Part shown: positions 51,301-61,800 of the stretch, one piece after another
How positions within the stretch are numbered: position 1 is the stretch's first letter
How the letters are laid out: the number at the start of each line of letters is the position of its first letter
NCBI GenBank assembly: GCA_025094145.1
Contig: JALLLS010000010.1
Location: forward strand, 496,001-560,000
Direction: 5' to 3'
From: Spinellus fusiger
Lineage: Eukaryota; Mucoromycota; Mucoromycetes; Mucorales; Phycomycetaceae
DNA length: 64,000 bases
Position numbers and translations under genes: made by a program
Notes under the pieces: model-generated
Seen by the model: only the letters and a program-made list of their open reading frames with translations
What the model was told of the DNA's origin: nothing
Databases searched by the model: none

Positions 51301-53830
51301 TGGCTCTGACTTCCACAAAACTCGGGTACCCTGTCAGAGCATCCAAATAGCCCACCATACTACCAGGCTTCACAACAAACAATGGCTTTTTCACTGTCTG
51401 CTCATCGCCTTGGTTCTCAATATTTACAGGAGGTCGACCTGCAGGATACTCAGAGGCCACTGTCTTACTGTTCTCAACTGTCATTGTAGGGGTCAAAGGA
51501 GTGGCAGCTGATTTCCCAGCATTGGCAGCACCAGAGGAGACACCAGAGGCAGAGGCAAATAATGGAGCTGTGTTGGCCATGGAAGAGGAAGAAGAGGAAG
51601 AAGAAGAGGGCTTCACATCAAAACGAGTACGCTTGGATCGTAGTCCAGTAGGTTTGGTGCTCTTCATTGCAGAAGGGAGTGTTGTTCTACGGGGCATAAG
51701 AGAGGCCTGGTGTGGAGTGATGGAAACATCTAATAGACCATCAATGACAAAATACAATCCATTGACATGCTCTGCTTCTTTGATGAGAGCTGCACCTTTT
51801 GGAAAATAGAGAATCTGTATATCATCGGCTGAGAAACTCTCCTTGTTTCTCTTGCTCTCTTTGTTCCAAATATCACTTCCTGATTGAAGAGAAGAAGTAG
51901 TGGACATGGCATCAATGTCATCATCATAGGCTGTGATGGAAGAATCAATAGAACTAGAAGCCTGTGCATCGAGAGCGCCTGCATGAGAGAATAGATCCAT
52001 AGGGAAATAGTTACTGCGCTGTTGCATCATGTCTGGAGTGTCGAGATGTCGGTGGGGTGGGTGTGTGTTATTGGCTGCTTCTGTTATATCTGGTTGGATA
52101 CCAAGGGAATTTGCAAGACAATGCATAATTGAAGTTCTCAAGTGCTCATCATCCTCAACACTGTATTCAGAGTGTTCTCTTTGTCGTTTTGTTTCTGGTA
52201 TAACCTTGTTAATACGGGGACTCTGTGTTATGGAAGACGACGACTGATGTGGGTGGAGTAGTGTGCCTGGACTACACATTGGAGAAGATGGCAAATCAAG
52301 AATATCAATGGCCTCGTTATGGCGTAGGGTCTCTGTTCGGTGGTCCATGGTAGAAGAATCCGATGCCTGGGCCGAATCTTCACGGCTAAACTTCTGTCGT
52401 AGTCGATCCATACTTCCATCGGCAAAGAAGTCTTCAGGAAGATTCACTAAACTTACAGATTCATTGATCTGCTTTTCTAGTTGAATGAGTTCTTTTGTGA
52501 GTCCAAGGTATCGATAACTTGTCATTAGAGTGACTCTCTGAAATCTTGTCACAATGACCTGGACAATATGGGCAGCAGCCTTGGGGAACTTTTGTACTAG
52601 CTTATGAAAGGCTTCTTCTGGAATAACCACCAGAGTAGTATCCACTGTAGCCCTTGCAATGATGTTAGGATGTACTGAGCGGTAGGTATAGGAGGCGGCA
52701 TGATTTCGTTGGCGTCCAAATACAGAAATAGGTCCTCCTTCTACTACAAATGGGCTATGAGGGTGGGATAGATGGCTGTCGGCACCTGTTCTACTTCTTC
52801 TATGAGATGTCAGTAGAGTGTTTGTAGTGGCGGAGAGACGTCTTGAGGCAAGAGATTCTTCATTTGGCACGTGGAGAGCCTCTTCTTGTGTCTGAATATT
52901 AGGAAATACCCTCCGCCAATCCTCATGGGATTCTTCTCTTGCCATTTCCACTTCTGCTGTTTTCAGCTTCAACAACTGTATTTCTTTGGTTGAATTGGCT
53001 TCTTTGGTTGAATTGGCCTCTTTGGCCTCTTTGGCCTCTTTGTTACCCTTAGTACCCTTGGTGTCCTTTTGCTTTTTCTCGGATCGACTGAAACTTTCTC
53101 GAAAGATAGAAAGAATTGTAAATAGACTCGAAAGTGTTCCTCCTGCGCCTACTTCATTGATGAGTGTATAGTTGGCAAAGGGATCATGTTCTTTTTCCCC
53201 TGTCCAATCATCCTCTTCTATTCCTTCGTTTTCTTCGTTTTCTGGTTTGACAAACATCTGAACATGGCCATCCACGACAATATAAAAAGAACGTTCTTGG
53301 TCGGGGTTCTTAAACAGAGTGTCGCCCGCCAACATTTTCTTAGTCTGCAAATGGCGGGCCAACTCGTGAAAAACAGGCTGCTCGAGATAGCCAAACAGTT
53401 TGATAGAAGAGAGAAACGCAGACAGGAATTCATCAGGGTAGTTTTTGAAGCTCTGTTTTGAATAGTGCGCGTCTTCTGGTGTGTCGGGGTGGAGGTCAAA
53501 AGAGGGTGTTGCTTTGGTGGGTTCAATAGGCTTCAATCGAGAGTATTTTGTCAGGAATCGATAGCGCACCACAAGATAGACACCAGCAGAGAGAACAGAG
53601 AGAACGATAAGCAAAGAAGAGAAGTTGAGGTGGAGAGTAAAAGACCAGGTTAATAGGCGATAGAAGAACAGTGGAATAGACATGGTAGTCACACTGAATA
53701 CTTTGACAAGAAGAGAAGGGACAAATCCAAGTAGCTGGGCTATAGCAGAAGGAGGCTGCTTTATAGTGTTGGCCACACTGCACAAGTCACTGACACTAGC
53801 CAGTTCAGCGATGCACTGACTGGAAGACAT
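48388..53830 (-). CDS. NTE1: NTE1-type patatin lysophospholipase (neuropathy target esterase homologue)
   Basis: Exons 53830-51184, 51083-50886, 50805-49988, 49856-49585, 49465-49185 and 49067-48388 give 1631 residues. NTE1 deacylates phosphatidylcholine to glycerophosphocholine at the ER. An N-terminal membrane segment ([20 protein letters not shown], about 74-92) is followed by three cyclic-nucleotide-binding-like domains. These are near [12 protein letters not shown], near [13 protein letters not shown] and near [16 protein letters not shown], with Ser-rich linkers between them. The patatin domain holds GGGGARG, the nucleophile elbow GTSIG and DGGYMDNLP, giving the Ser-Asp dyad. Exon 1 is 2.65 kb without an intron, unusual for this window. 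Poly-Ser and Lys/Glu-Ala-Asn-Ser-Thr repeats lie in the linkers. Fungal NTE1 proteins are typically around 1,500 residues, so this is full length. Confidence 0.95.
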
Positions 53831-54149
53831 AAAAATAGGTGGAAGAAAGAGGGTTAAAATGAAAAGTAGTCCTTGGCAAGTTTGGCTTTATTTCTTAAAA
53901 ATAAATAAAATCGTGGCCACACTTGATACTAGTCGTTGTTTTGGAAATTCCAAGCCAAAACATAAGACAGCCTGAATGACAACATTGATGCTCTTTTTTT
54001 TTTTTTTTCAATTGCATGGACAAGCATCTGTAAGAACGCCTTTTTCTGGCGAGCGATTAAGTCACCGATCACGGCATTTGAAAAGAAGACTATTGAAGCA
54101 AAAGAGAGAGAGAGAGAAAGAAAAAGAGCTACTATAGTTACAGCTACAG
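53831..54149. other. Intergenic, NTE1 promoter side
   Basis: About 320 bp between the NTE1 start and the 3' end of the small secreted repeat protein, both on the minus strand. It has a poly-T run (53993-54009) and a GAGA/GAAA stretch. No gene was found. Confidence 0.5.
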
Positions 54150-54707
54150 TTACTCTTCTTGCACTACAGGGGAAGGAGAAATTAGATCAGCAGTTTGGAA
54201 GGAACCAGGGAAGGGTGGCAGTGGAGGGTTAGCAGGGAAGGGTGGCAGTGGAACAGTGGATCCAGGGTAACCAGGGAAGGGTGGGAAGGGTGGATTAGCA
54301 GGGAAAGGTGGCAGTGGAACAGTGGATCCAGGGAAACCAGGGAAGGGTGGCAAAGGTGGATTAGCAGGGAAGGGTGGCAGTGGCTGGTTTACTTGGAAAG
54401 GTGCAAAACTCCCTGTATACACAAAGGGTACATAATGCACATTCTCCAAATCCTGTTCTTCAAAGGTCATTGGGAAAGGTGGCAGCGGAGGGTTAGCAGG
54501 GAAGGGTGGTAGTGGAGCAGAGGATCCAGGGTAACCAGGGAAAGGTGGCAGTGGAGGGTTAGCAGGGAAAGGTGGCAAAGGTGCTCTGGATTGATCAGCA
54601 GAAATCTCCTCTACTTTGGCATTGGGTGTTTCTTGTCTCTTGACAGGTTGAGCAGTGGCCTGGAAGAGAAGAGAGGCAATAGCAGCAGAAATAAAGAGGA
54701 GCTTCAT
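54150..54707 (-). CDS. Small secreted PLPPFP-repeat protein
   Basis: Single exon, 185 residues from the Met at 54707. That Met begins the signal peptide MKLLFISAAIASLLFQATAQ, with an upstream in-frame Met at 54755 judged UTR. The signal is followed by PVKRQE, a Kex2-like dibasic site, then a short acidic segment. The rest is tandem P-L-P-P-F-P-A-N-P-P-L-P-P-F-P-G-[YF]-P-G-S units, broken once by about 30 residues of unlike sequence (MTFEEQDLENVHYVPFVYTG). No cysteines are visible. It should form an extended polyproline-like, probably cell-wall or extracellular, protein. The family is not recognised. The TATA-like element is 54 nt upstream. Confidence 0.8.
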   Translation of the reverse strand: MKLLFISAAIASLLFQATAQPVKRQETPNAKVEEISADQSRAPLPPFPANPPLPPFPGYPGSSAPLPPFPANPPLPPFPMTFEEQDLENVHYVPFVYTGSFAPFQVNQPLPPFPANPPLPPFPGFPGSTVPLPPFPANPPFPPFPGYPGSTVPLPPFPANPPLPPFPGSFQTADLISPSPVVQEE

Positions 54708-54760
54708 GGTACAAGATACTAAAGAATGGATAACAAAAAAGAAAGAGGTTTTCATGGATG

Positions 54761-54769
54761 TATTTATAG
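54761..54769 (-). promoter_or_regulatory. TATA-box-like element
   Basis: CTATAAATA on the minus strand lies 54 nt before the start codon of the PLPPFP-repeat protein. Its sequence and spacing resemble the element before the secreted repeat protein at 695. Confidence 0.4.
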
Positions 54770-55498
54770 TGGGAAAAGATGTCTGTTATGTTTATCTTTT
54801 GAAGTCATTGGAAGAGTTTGCCTATCTATGGTTGTATAGAAGAACACTCACTTCTAGGAATCCATGCTAGTAGTCTATTCACTTCTATTGAGTGATAAAT
54901 GATGAAAAGATAGCATGGAGAATAGAGTATGTTTATTCTATCACTGGATGACATTTTGATTTATTCTCAAAGGCAATGGTGGGGCTATTTGCAGGGGAAG
55001 CAATAATCCATCAACATGGAAACATTGATGATAGGTATGAATATCAATATATCAGCAAGTAGAATATTAAGTAGAATAGTAAATAGATTAGTAAATAGAA
55101 TATTAAGTAAAATAGTAAATAGATTAGTAAATAGATTAGTAAATACAGCAGTAAATAGATTAGTAAATACAGCAGCAAATATATCAGCAAATATATCAGC
55201 AAATACATCAATATCAATAAATCAACATTCATCTATCTCTATCTATCTTTAGCATATCCCTCACAATAAATGATAAATTATATTTTATACAAAATAAACA
55301 CTATGTTAAATATATCAACATTTATCATCTGACAACAAAATGAAAATGAAAAGTCTATTCATATCTAGCCACAATAAAAAGGCGTGGATAAATCGGAACG
55401 GTAACTATGACTCCGGATCGTTCGTTTCCATAGAAGTGGTACAAGTTCAATGGACTCCACAAAGGATGGAAAAGATAAAGAGCCTGATGACTCAGTAT
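54770..55498. other. Intergenic with AT-rich tandem repeat
   Basis: No gene seen. Positions 55040-55215 carry a degenerate repeat of AGTAAATAGATT/AGCAAATATATC units, which opens artefactual Asn/Ile/Ser frames on plus and Leu/Tyr frames on minus. Confidence 0.55.
55040..55215. repeat. Degenerate AGTAAATAGATT tandem repeat
   Basis: Repeated 9-12 nt units of the type TTAGTAAATAGA, AGCAGTAAATAG and ATCAGCAAATAT. A low-complexity expansion with no coding support. Confidence 0.75.
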
Positions 55499-56414
55499 CT
55501 ATAGATTGAGCTGTGTTTTCAGGCCAAAGTCATTGGTATTTGTAAAGGGAAGACTGGTAAAATCAAAAGAATAATCAGATAATGACCAAGTCCCGGGTGT
55601 TTCCATGGAATCAGTCTTCCATTCTGCTGGAGATAGAAAAGAGGGTGTCCATGGAATGTCTAGAGTAGTCATTGTAGTTGTGGTACCTTGACTCACATCA
55701 GGCAGATTATCATAGCTCAGTGAATAAGATCCGTGAACGCACTGCTGGGATAAATGTTGGGATAGACAGATATCGACTGGCTGTGATTCACCATAAAGAC
55801 AATCGCCACTGCCCTGAGAAGCTAAAGGGGTTGTTTGGGTGGCTTTACTTTTTGCTTTCCTTTCATGCATCTTCTTACGAGGCGTGTACTTGTAATTAGG
55901 GTATCTATGACAATGAAAGTATGTTTATCACACTCATCCCATCCTTCTCATGAGATCTGCCTAGATTAGGCCTAGATTACCTTCGACTGTGTTCTTTCTT
56001 CTCATTGGCAGTCATATGCCGATATACCTTTTTATCTTCCTGTGTAGTGTTATGCCACCATTTAGCAATCACTCTGGAGATATCACAGTGATTGATGCCT
56101 GGACAATAGCGCACCAACTCCTTTTGTTTTAAGAACCTATAGACTAGGAAACAGTTCATGGGGCGTGGAATGTGCTTCTGTTTCTTTTTTCTAGGATTGC
56201 CCGATCGGTGGCGACTACCAGGGCTACACATCAGAGCAAGATTGAAAACATCTTTCAATTTTTCAGGGTCATTAGCAATGGAGTCTACCAATAATTCTTC
56301 GGGGAGATCCAAAGGCAATCCAAATAAACTACTTGGATATTACGATGTCAAAGGTGATATTGGTTCATAACAATAGGCATTGGGATGAGTAGTGTTTTTT
56401 ATGTCTATAGTCAT
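55499..56414 (-). pseudogene. MATA-type HMG-box transcription factor with in-frame stop
   Basis: Exons 56414-55981 and 55904-55499 join in phase. The HMG box (IPRPMNCFLVYRFLKQKELV, ISRVIAKWWHNTTQED, KKEHSRRYPNYKYTPRK) is complete and spans the junction. It is preceded by a basic patch and followed by a Ser/Thr-rich tail ending KTQLNL. Reading from the ATG at 56414 gives MTIDIKNTTHPNAYCYEPIS, then PLTS, then a TAA stop (56342-56340). The same frame goes straight on as YPSSLFGLPLDLPEELLVDS. The 5' part therefore looks coding but is interrupted. Either this allele is a pseudogene, or translation starts at Met 56231 (MCSPGSRHRSG), still with a whole HMG box. Such proteins bind DNA and regulate sexual or developmental genes. 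No tpt or rnhA neighbours are present, so this is not the sex locus. Confidence 0.75.
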
Positions 56415-57547
56415 CTCTGAAGAAAAGAAAGGATATAAAATCGAGTGAAAAGAAAAAGAAAGATCGAAAGGGAGAGGAAGAGTGAGTCGCTTAAAAAGCC
56501 AATCTACTTACTTAAATCTACCATAAGGACCAAGGTACTATGGGCTATTCTTCACAAAGAACTCCAGTGATCTTAGGCTATAATGGACTCATTAGGTTTG
56601 ACATTGTTCTTTATTTTTACATATAAAAGTAATTAAATAAGCAAAGTAATTATGTTGCATAATCACATCCATGTTATAGATGAGACATCTTCTATACCTA
56701 TAGTTGATTAAAAAAGACAAAGGATTTGATCAGAGAAATATAGAATAAAAGATAGATATTCACTTATTGAACTATCTATACCTATTACTGTCTTCATATA
56801 GTATCATTCCATCTTTATAAAGAAAACACATTGAATGGATATTGGTTCATCCATTGGCAAGGGAATGAATTGAAATAGAATATATCTCTATATATTTATA
56901 TATTCTCCTGTCTTGCTATATTTTAACTATGAATAAGGATGGCTATTGGCTCAAAAGCATCCATTGACGATATTAACTAACAAAGAAAGAAACAGTATAT
57001 GTTTCATATATATTTATATTGTAGGAGGAAACCAAAGCCTCACACTTTATTTGTTTGCACACTATGATGGGAGGTGCACACAAAAGTCAATGTCAGCTAG
57101 CTTAATCAACTCGTTTCACCATGATCTTAGTGCAGACCACACTAATTAAAAGAGTGTCTGATGCCACCAGAGAAGGCGCCAGAGAAGAAAAAGAAACAGA
57201 GGTAGGAAGACTATAATTTAAAATAGTATCAAAACACCATCCAATAAAGTAGGATTCCTGCCAAAGAATCACTTACAGACTCAAATATCTCATAATGTTC
57301 AATAGATCATAAATAGAAAGTGTGCTTAGTAAAACAAACTATCCATTTCTCAAATAGACAAACAATGTTTATAGATAGTTATATATATAACTATAGAGTA
57401 GTTCCAAGATATAATATTCTTATCTAAACTCATCATTTCTTGGAAATACAGGGACATATTCTGTTATGTTTTCAATAGTATTTTCAATAGTATTTTCTAT
57501 AGTATTTTCAATAGTATTTTCTATAGTATTTTCTATAGTATTTTCAA
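56415..57547. other. Gene-poor, AT-rich stretch
   Basis: Holds the HMG-gene promoter side and then featureless AT-rich DNA. A 16-nt tandem repeat of the type AGTATTTTCAATAGTATTTTCTAT covers 57468-57553, directly before relic X. No coding frame was recognised. Confidence 0.45.
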
Positions 57548-57787
57548 TAGTATTGTAAATGTGAAGGTTTCTCCCTTGTCCTGTGTATGTTTTAGAGGAG
57601 GAGACTCTATCCCTGAATTTACAAAGAGATTATTGTCGTATAACTTGGATTCGTATAGCTTATTAAAAACATATATATATATATATATATACTTAACCTC
57701 AAAACCCATACTATGTAACTTTGATAAATATATCTTTTTAAATCAAGCAAACACACCTATTGTTTTTTTTTTGGTTTTCCAACAAAA
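57548..57787 (+). mobile_element. Decayed dispersed coding repeat X, copy B
   Basis: Direct-orientation partner of 9145-9370. The plus frame here is longer and open (57561-57902): it contains IPEFTKRLLSYNLDSYSLLK, then, after a TATATA microsatellite, LTSKPILCNFDKYIFLNQAN, then TPIVFFLVFQQKE. Copy B is thus the better preserved one. The open frame continues towards the SUMO-ligase gene but shows no recognisable domain. Confidence 0.6.
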
Positions 57788-58043
57788 GGAAGGCGATGTA
57801 GGCCTTAAGCTAATTTTCAACATAACAAACTTACTCTTTCTGGTGGATATTATAAGCAGTCACATGTACTCCAGTGACTGTGATTTTATCGAGGCTTCTT
57901 GAGCAGATCCCAATCCTGTGTGGATCAATAAGGACTTGCGAGTGAGAGTCTTTTTGAGAGTGACACCAAGAAAGATCAGACGCACAATGAATACAGCTCT
58001 TTATAAAAAGAGAAAGATAAGATGTGTACAAAATATATTGGCG

Positions 58044-59853
58044 ATGGAGCAAATGTGTGATATTGGAAAACTAGTCAATAGCAAGTCTTTACGTAATTCA
58101 GTCGAGTTGTTCATGGTAAGAAACCCCGTTTTCTTTCTGTTCTTATCTCTGCTATACCTTTTAAGCCGAGGAAATAGACTGATGAAATGTATACTACTAG
58201 GACCCGTCACAATTCTTTTTGATCAGTAAACCCAACCTATCTAAAATTCACAAATACCTGCTGGAACACCAACTCACAACAGAGAAACTAGCATCAAGTC
58301 ATATTGCAGTGGGGGATCATGCTCGACTAATTATTGAAATACTGTATCCCGGCTATTCTTGTGGAAAGGCAAGAGAGATTGCATTTAAAGAAGAGCGTCT
58401 AGGGTCAGTTGCATTCTCTTATGTTTATTGAGTTGAAGAGTGGATACATAAATGTCCTTTCATGAGAAGAGTGTAGTACTAAACAGCGCTATTTTGGAAT
58501 GTTGTAGACCAAAGAGAAAAGATAGAATTCATCTTGCTTATGATCAGCTTGCTATAAGCGATTTGTATGAGAGAAGAGATGAAGTATTAAAGATCAAATT
58601 AGACGGGCGCGAGAAGGGTACCATTATGAGTATAGAACTTTCTTCGCTAAAGATGGCAAAGGCTGCTAAAGAGTGTAAAAAATCTCCTCATAATATGAGA
58701 CTTCATCTCTACATGTGGCAATCAACTCGAATGGTGTATTTACCCACGTTAGAGTCATTTGAAATAAAAGACAAAGTGTTGTGGACAAAAGAAGATGAGG
58801 TAAGATATTCTTTGTAGAGAATCTATACAGTCAGCAACTGATATATTCATATAGAAATGCCTAGAAGAAGGCTGCCCATATATTGATATTACGGATAAAG
58901 TGGATTGGGAAGCATTGCAACAAGCAAAGACAAGTGATATAGCAGTAAAGTTTGTGTTTCTCGAGGACATACCCAATCTAGAATATATTTCTGTTTGTAT
59001 GACATGGAAGAAGTCTGCAGAAGAGGTAAAAAACTATCTCCTTTTCTATGTGTGTATTCTTTAACATCAACAAGTGAAGAGAAAAGTTAGTCAGTCAGTC
59101 GTACATCCACAGCGCAACAACCTTAATTGCCCGTGCCATGGAAAGTACACGGGATTTTAATCTTGTTCAGAGAAAGGCAGTGGCGATTCTTGGAAAATAT
59201 CCAGTGAAGGAACGCAGTGATATTAACAAAGCACAAGAAATCTATTTGCTATGTGCAGATGCGTTTTCTGATGCGTGGATCCGTAAGTCATCATGATGGG
59301 TTTGACTTGCTTTCTTACTATTATTATTTTATATATAGAACTTCCGGCAGAAAATGATGATGACGATGTCAAGGTAGAGAATGAGGTGGTATCTGTACTT
59401 GATCCAATCATGATTTCCCGTCAACAACATCCCGCACGAGGAATCTATTGCACACATGTTGTTTGTTTTGAAGCCACGTCATTTTACAATGTGATGACTC
59501 GGTTGAAGGTGTGGACATGTCCACATTGCTTTGTTCAGATCAAAGGAGCACAGGATATTTATATTGACTATGCAATGACAAGAGCACTCCTAAAATTCCC
59601 CCAAGCAGAACGTATGATGTTGTGTGGGAAAGAATATCTACCAGACACAGAGACCAGTGCAGAATGGCTAACCAAGTTAGAGGCCTGTTCACCCGATCAA
59701 GGGTCTATTTGCTCAGAGTCGCTTTCTTCCATGGAATCATCTACAGAGGTTTCTTCACTATCCTATAAAAATGAGCGTCAAGAGATATATCTGGAAGATG
59801 CACCATCTCCTAAACGACCAAGACATATGACTGAATACATTGACATTAGTTAA
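58044..59853 (+). CDS. PIAS/Siz-type SUMO E3 ligase with SP-RING
   Basis: Model: exons 58044-58115, 58201-58403, 58472-58799, 58855-59025, 59087-59282 and 59339-59853, about 494 residues. SP-RING proteins stimulate SUMO transfer by Ubc9. The diagnostic part is the MIZ/SP-RING zinc finger at about residues 340-395: LDPIMISRQQHPARGIYCTH, then VVCFEATSFYNVMTRLKVW and TCPHC. Its C-x-H, C and C-x2-C ligands are intact. An N-terminal helical SAP-like region (NSKSLRNSVELFM) and a PINIT-like middle precede it. The C-terminal 90 residues are acidic and Ser-rich, ending EYIDIS. Uncertain points are the start (in-frame Mets at 57918 and 57987), the exon 2/3 junction (58403 to 58472 or 58465) and the exon 5 acceptor. 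Confidence 0.78.
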
Positions 59854-60581
59854 TTAATAGAATACATTAAAATAGAGAACTCATGGCCAAGCATATGTCT
59901 TATGAAATAAACAAATTAGACGACTCACTGACAGTCTTGTTGATAAGAGCTATTACATTTATTACACACTACAAAGCAACACACATATTACTCTTTAGCC
60001 AAAGTTAGGACTCTATAGTATTGGTGTTTTTCCTTTCATTCTTATTAGTACAATTGAATATGTAGATAATTTTATAATCTTAATTCAGCCTCGAGTAGAA
60101 AATAAAAGGTGATTTGATAGTATGTTTTCTTTATAGGGCCTTATCTTATGAAAAACAAAGTCAACACCACTAGACTCTTATCATCAAATAATGTATGTAC
60201 CCTTGTTCTTTAAAGAGAATCTCTTTTATTATCACAGCTTTAATTAGTATCCTTTTTACTCTCATGGTAACTTATTCTTAGTATTATTTATTATTTATAT
60301 GGGCATTGTGTTGATATTTAAAACAATACACATTGTTAATGTTGCGTAAGTCTTTATTGGTACTCCTTATTTCCTGACTTGTATTCATATTCATAGTGAT
60401 TTTTTTATTTTATTTTATTTTATAAAAATTACACACAATAATTCAATAAATGTTATATATATCTTAACAATAAGATGGATGTTAAAGTCTTTTTTTTGTC
60501 GTATTTATATCATTTTATTATTTATAAATTCTCAAAAAGGTTTGAATTTTGTACAATAAAATGTTCTATTTCAGTAGCACA
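59854..60581. other. Intergenic, nothing seen
   Basis: AT-rich DNA between the SUMO-ligase stop and the edge of the Fanzor remnant. A TTTTATTTTATTTTA run lies near 60405-60425. No gene was recognised. Confidence 0.45.
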
Positions 60582-61800
60582 CTACTAGACATTATAATAT
60601 CTTTTTGCATGACAAAATCGAATAAGATACACTTCATTACCACTTTTTAGATAGTTTACCTGTAGCACGGGTTTCCTTCAGTTAGTCAACCGAGGCTCCA
60701 GCGATAATTGGGGAGGAGAAGGATAAACAAGAAGGCTTGGACCTTTTATTGTTTCTAGGTGTATATTTATGCTTTCTTTTGTTCTATCTACAAAAGCGCT
60801 CTGGGCGGGTACCATTTTCCCTTGGAGACATTAGAATATGTCTAAAGTTCAATGTAGCAGCTAGATCACGATTCCAAAGCCTCAATGTCTTGTCTTTTAT
60901 ACAATTTTGGTTTGAACACCTATTTGAAAGGAGAAAGATGAGTCTTATTTTGATATGAAATTAAGAAATGATCTGAGAAGACCATGACATTTAACTTTGG
61001 GCATTTCTGTTCATTGATAAGGCCTAAAGTTCTTGACATGTTTAAATGTTTCCAAAGGTGAGTACTTGCACTCAGGATACAGGTTTGATGTTTTGAATGC
61101 ATTGATAAGATAGAGTTTGAATCCTTCTTTCTTCAACATCCTCCGCATGCCTTTTCTCTTTATTGTCATTTATCTGGTAGTATTAGCACATGGATAACTT
61201 GCTATAGGCTTCTCATCAGTCTCCTATAAAAACTAAACACATTTAAAAACTCTAGGTTGATTCTATAAGCATATTGTATCTTCTTTACTTTATTTGTATC
61301 TTGTTGGCTGTATAACATATTTAGTTCAGAAAGAATAGATAGAAGTACAATAAGAAATAAGAAATAAATAGCCTTTAATAGTATTGAATAGTATTAGCTA
61401 CTATTTATCATACGTTAATAAGGTTATGTCGTATGAGGTTCAGGCAACCTTGCATAATGCTAGCACACATGTCTACTCTATACTAATGAAAGGGCTTTCC
61501 AAATAAATATAAGTGATTTATTTTTCTGTATATTAGTCTGAAGCAGTAGTGTTTTATTGTGCTTATCATGATATTTTGGTCATTGACTGAGCATGTTTTT
61601 ATAGTCCAACCTAACTGTCCTGTAGGAAGAAGAAGTACTTAGCTTATAGGATTGTATGACTGATTCATCTCACTCATTCTATGTAATAAATCACTATTTT
61701 CTTGGTTTTATCACAATGTCAATGCTCTCTGTTTGGTATCTATCATTATTTAGACAGTTAAGATGACTTTTGTACAAGTAGCCATATCCATAACAGTTTG
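60582..61800 (-). mobile_element. Fanzor (IS607-like TnpB homologue) remnant, copy 2
   Basis: Inverted partner of 10721-11941, aligning along its whole length. The minus strand again encodes the C-terminal half of a Fanzor nuclease: the Cys-containing block with CHGLL, then RCSNQNC, then WNRDLAATLNFRHIL. Here the conserved Arg (codon 60870-60868) and Asp of the RuvC-III motif are intact, where copy 1 has Cys for Arg. A short open stretch ends FCR-stop soon after. The same TGA after RPYQ and the same defective splice region occur in both copies. They therefore descend from one already broken copy, or one duplicated from the other after inactivation. Upstream of the motif block the frame is destroyed. 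Confidence 0.75.

Noticed and set aside
55499..56414. HMG-box gene considered as the sex (mating-type) locus
   Set aside because: In Mucorales the sex locus lies between a triose-phosphate transporter and an RNA helicase gene. Here the neighbours are NTE1, a secreted repeat protein and a SUMO ligase, so it is another HMG-box gene.
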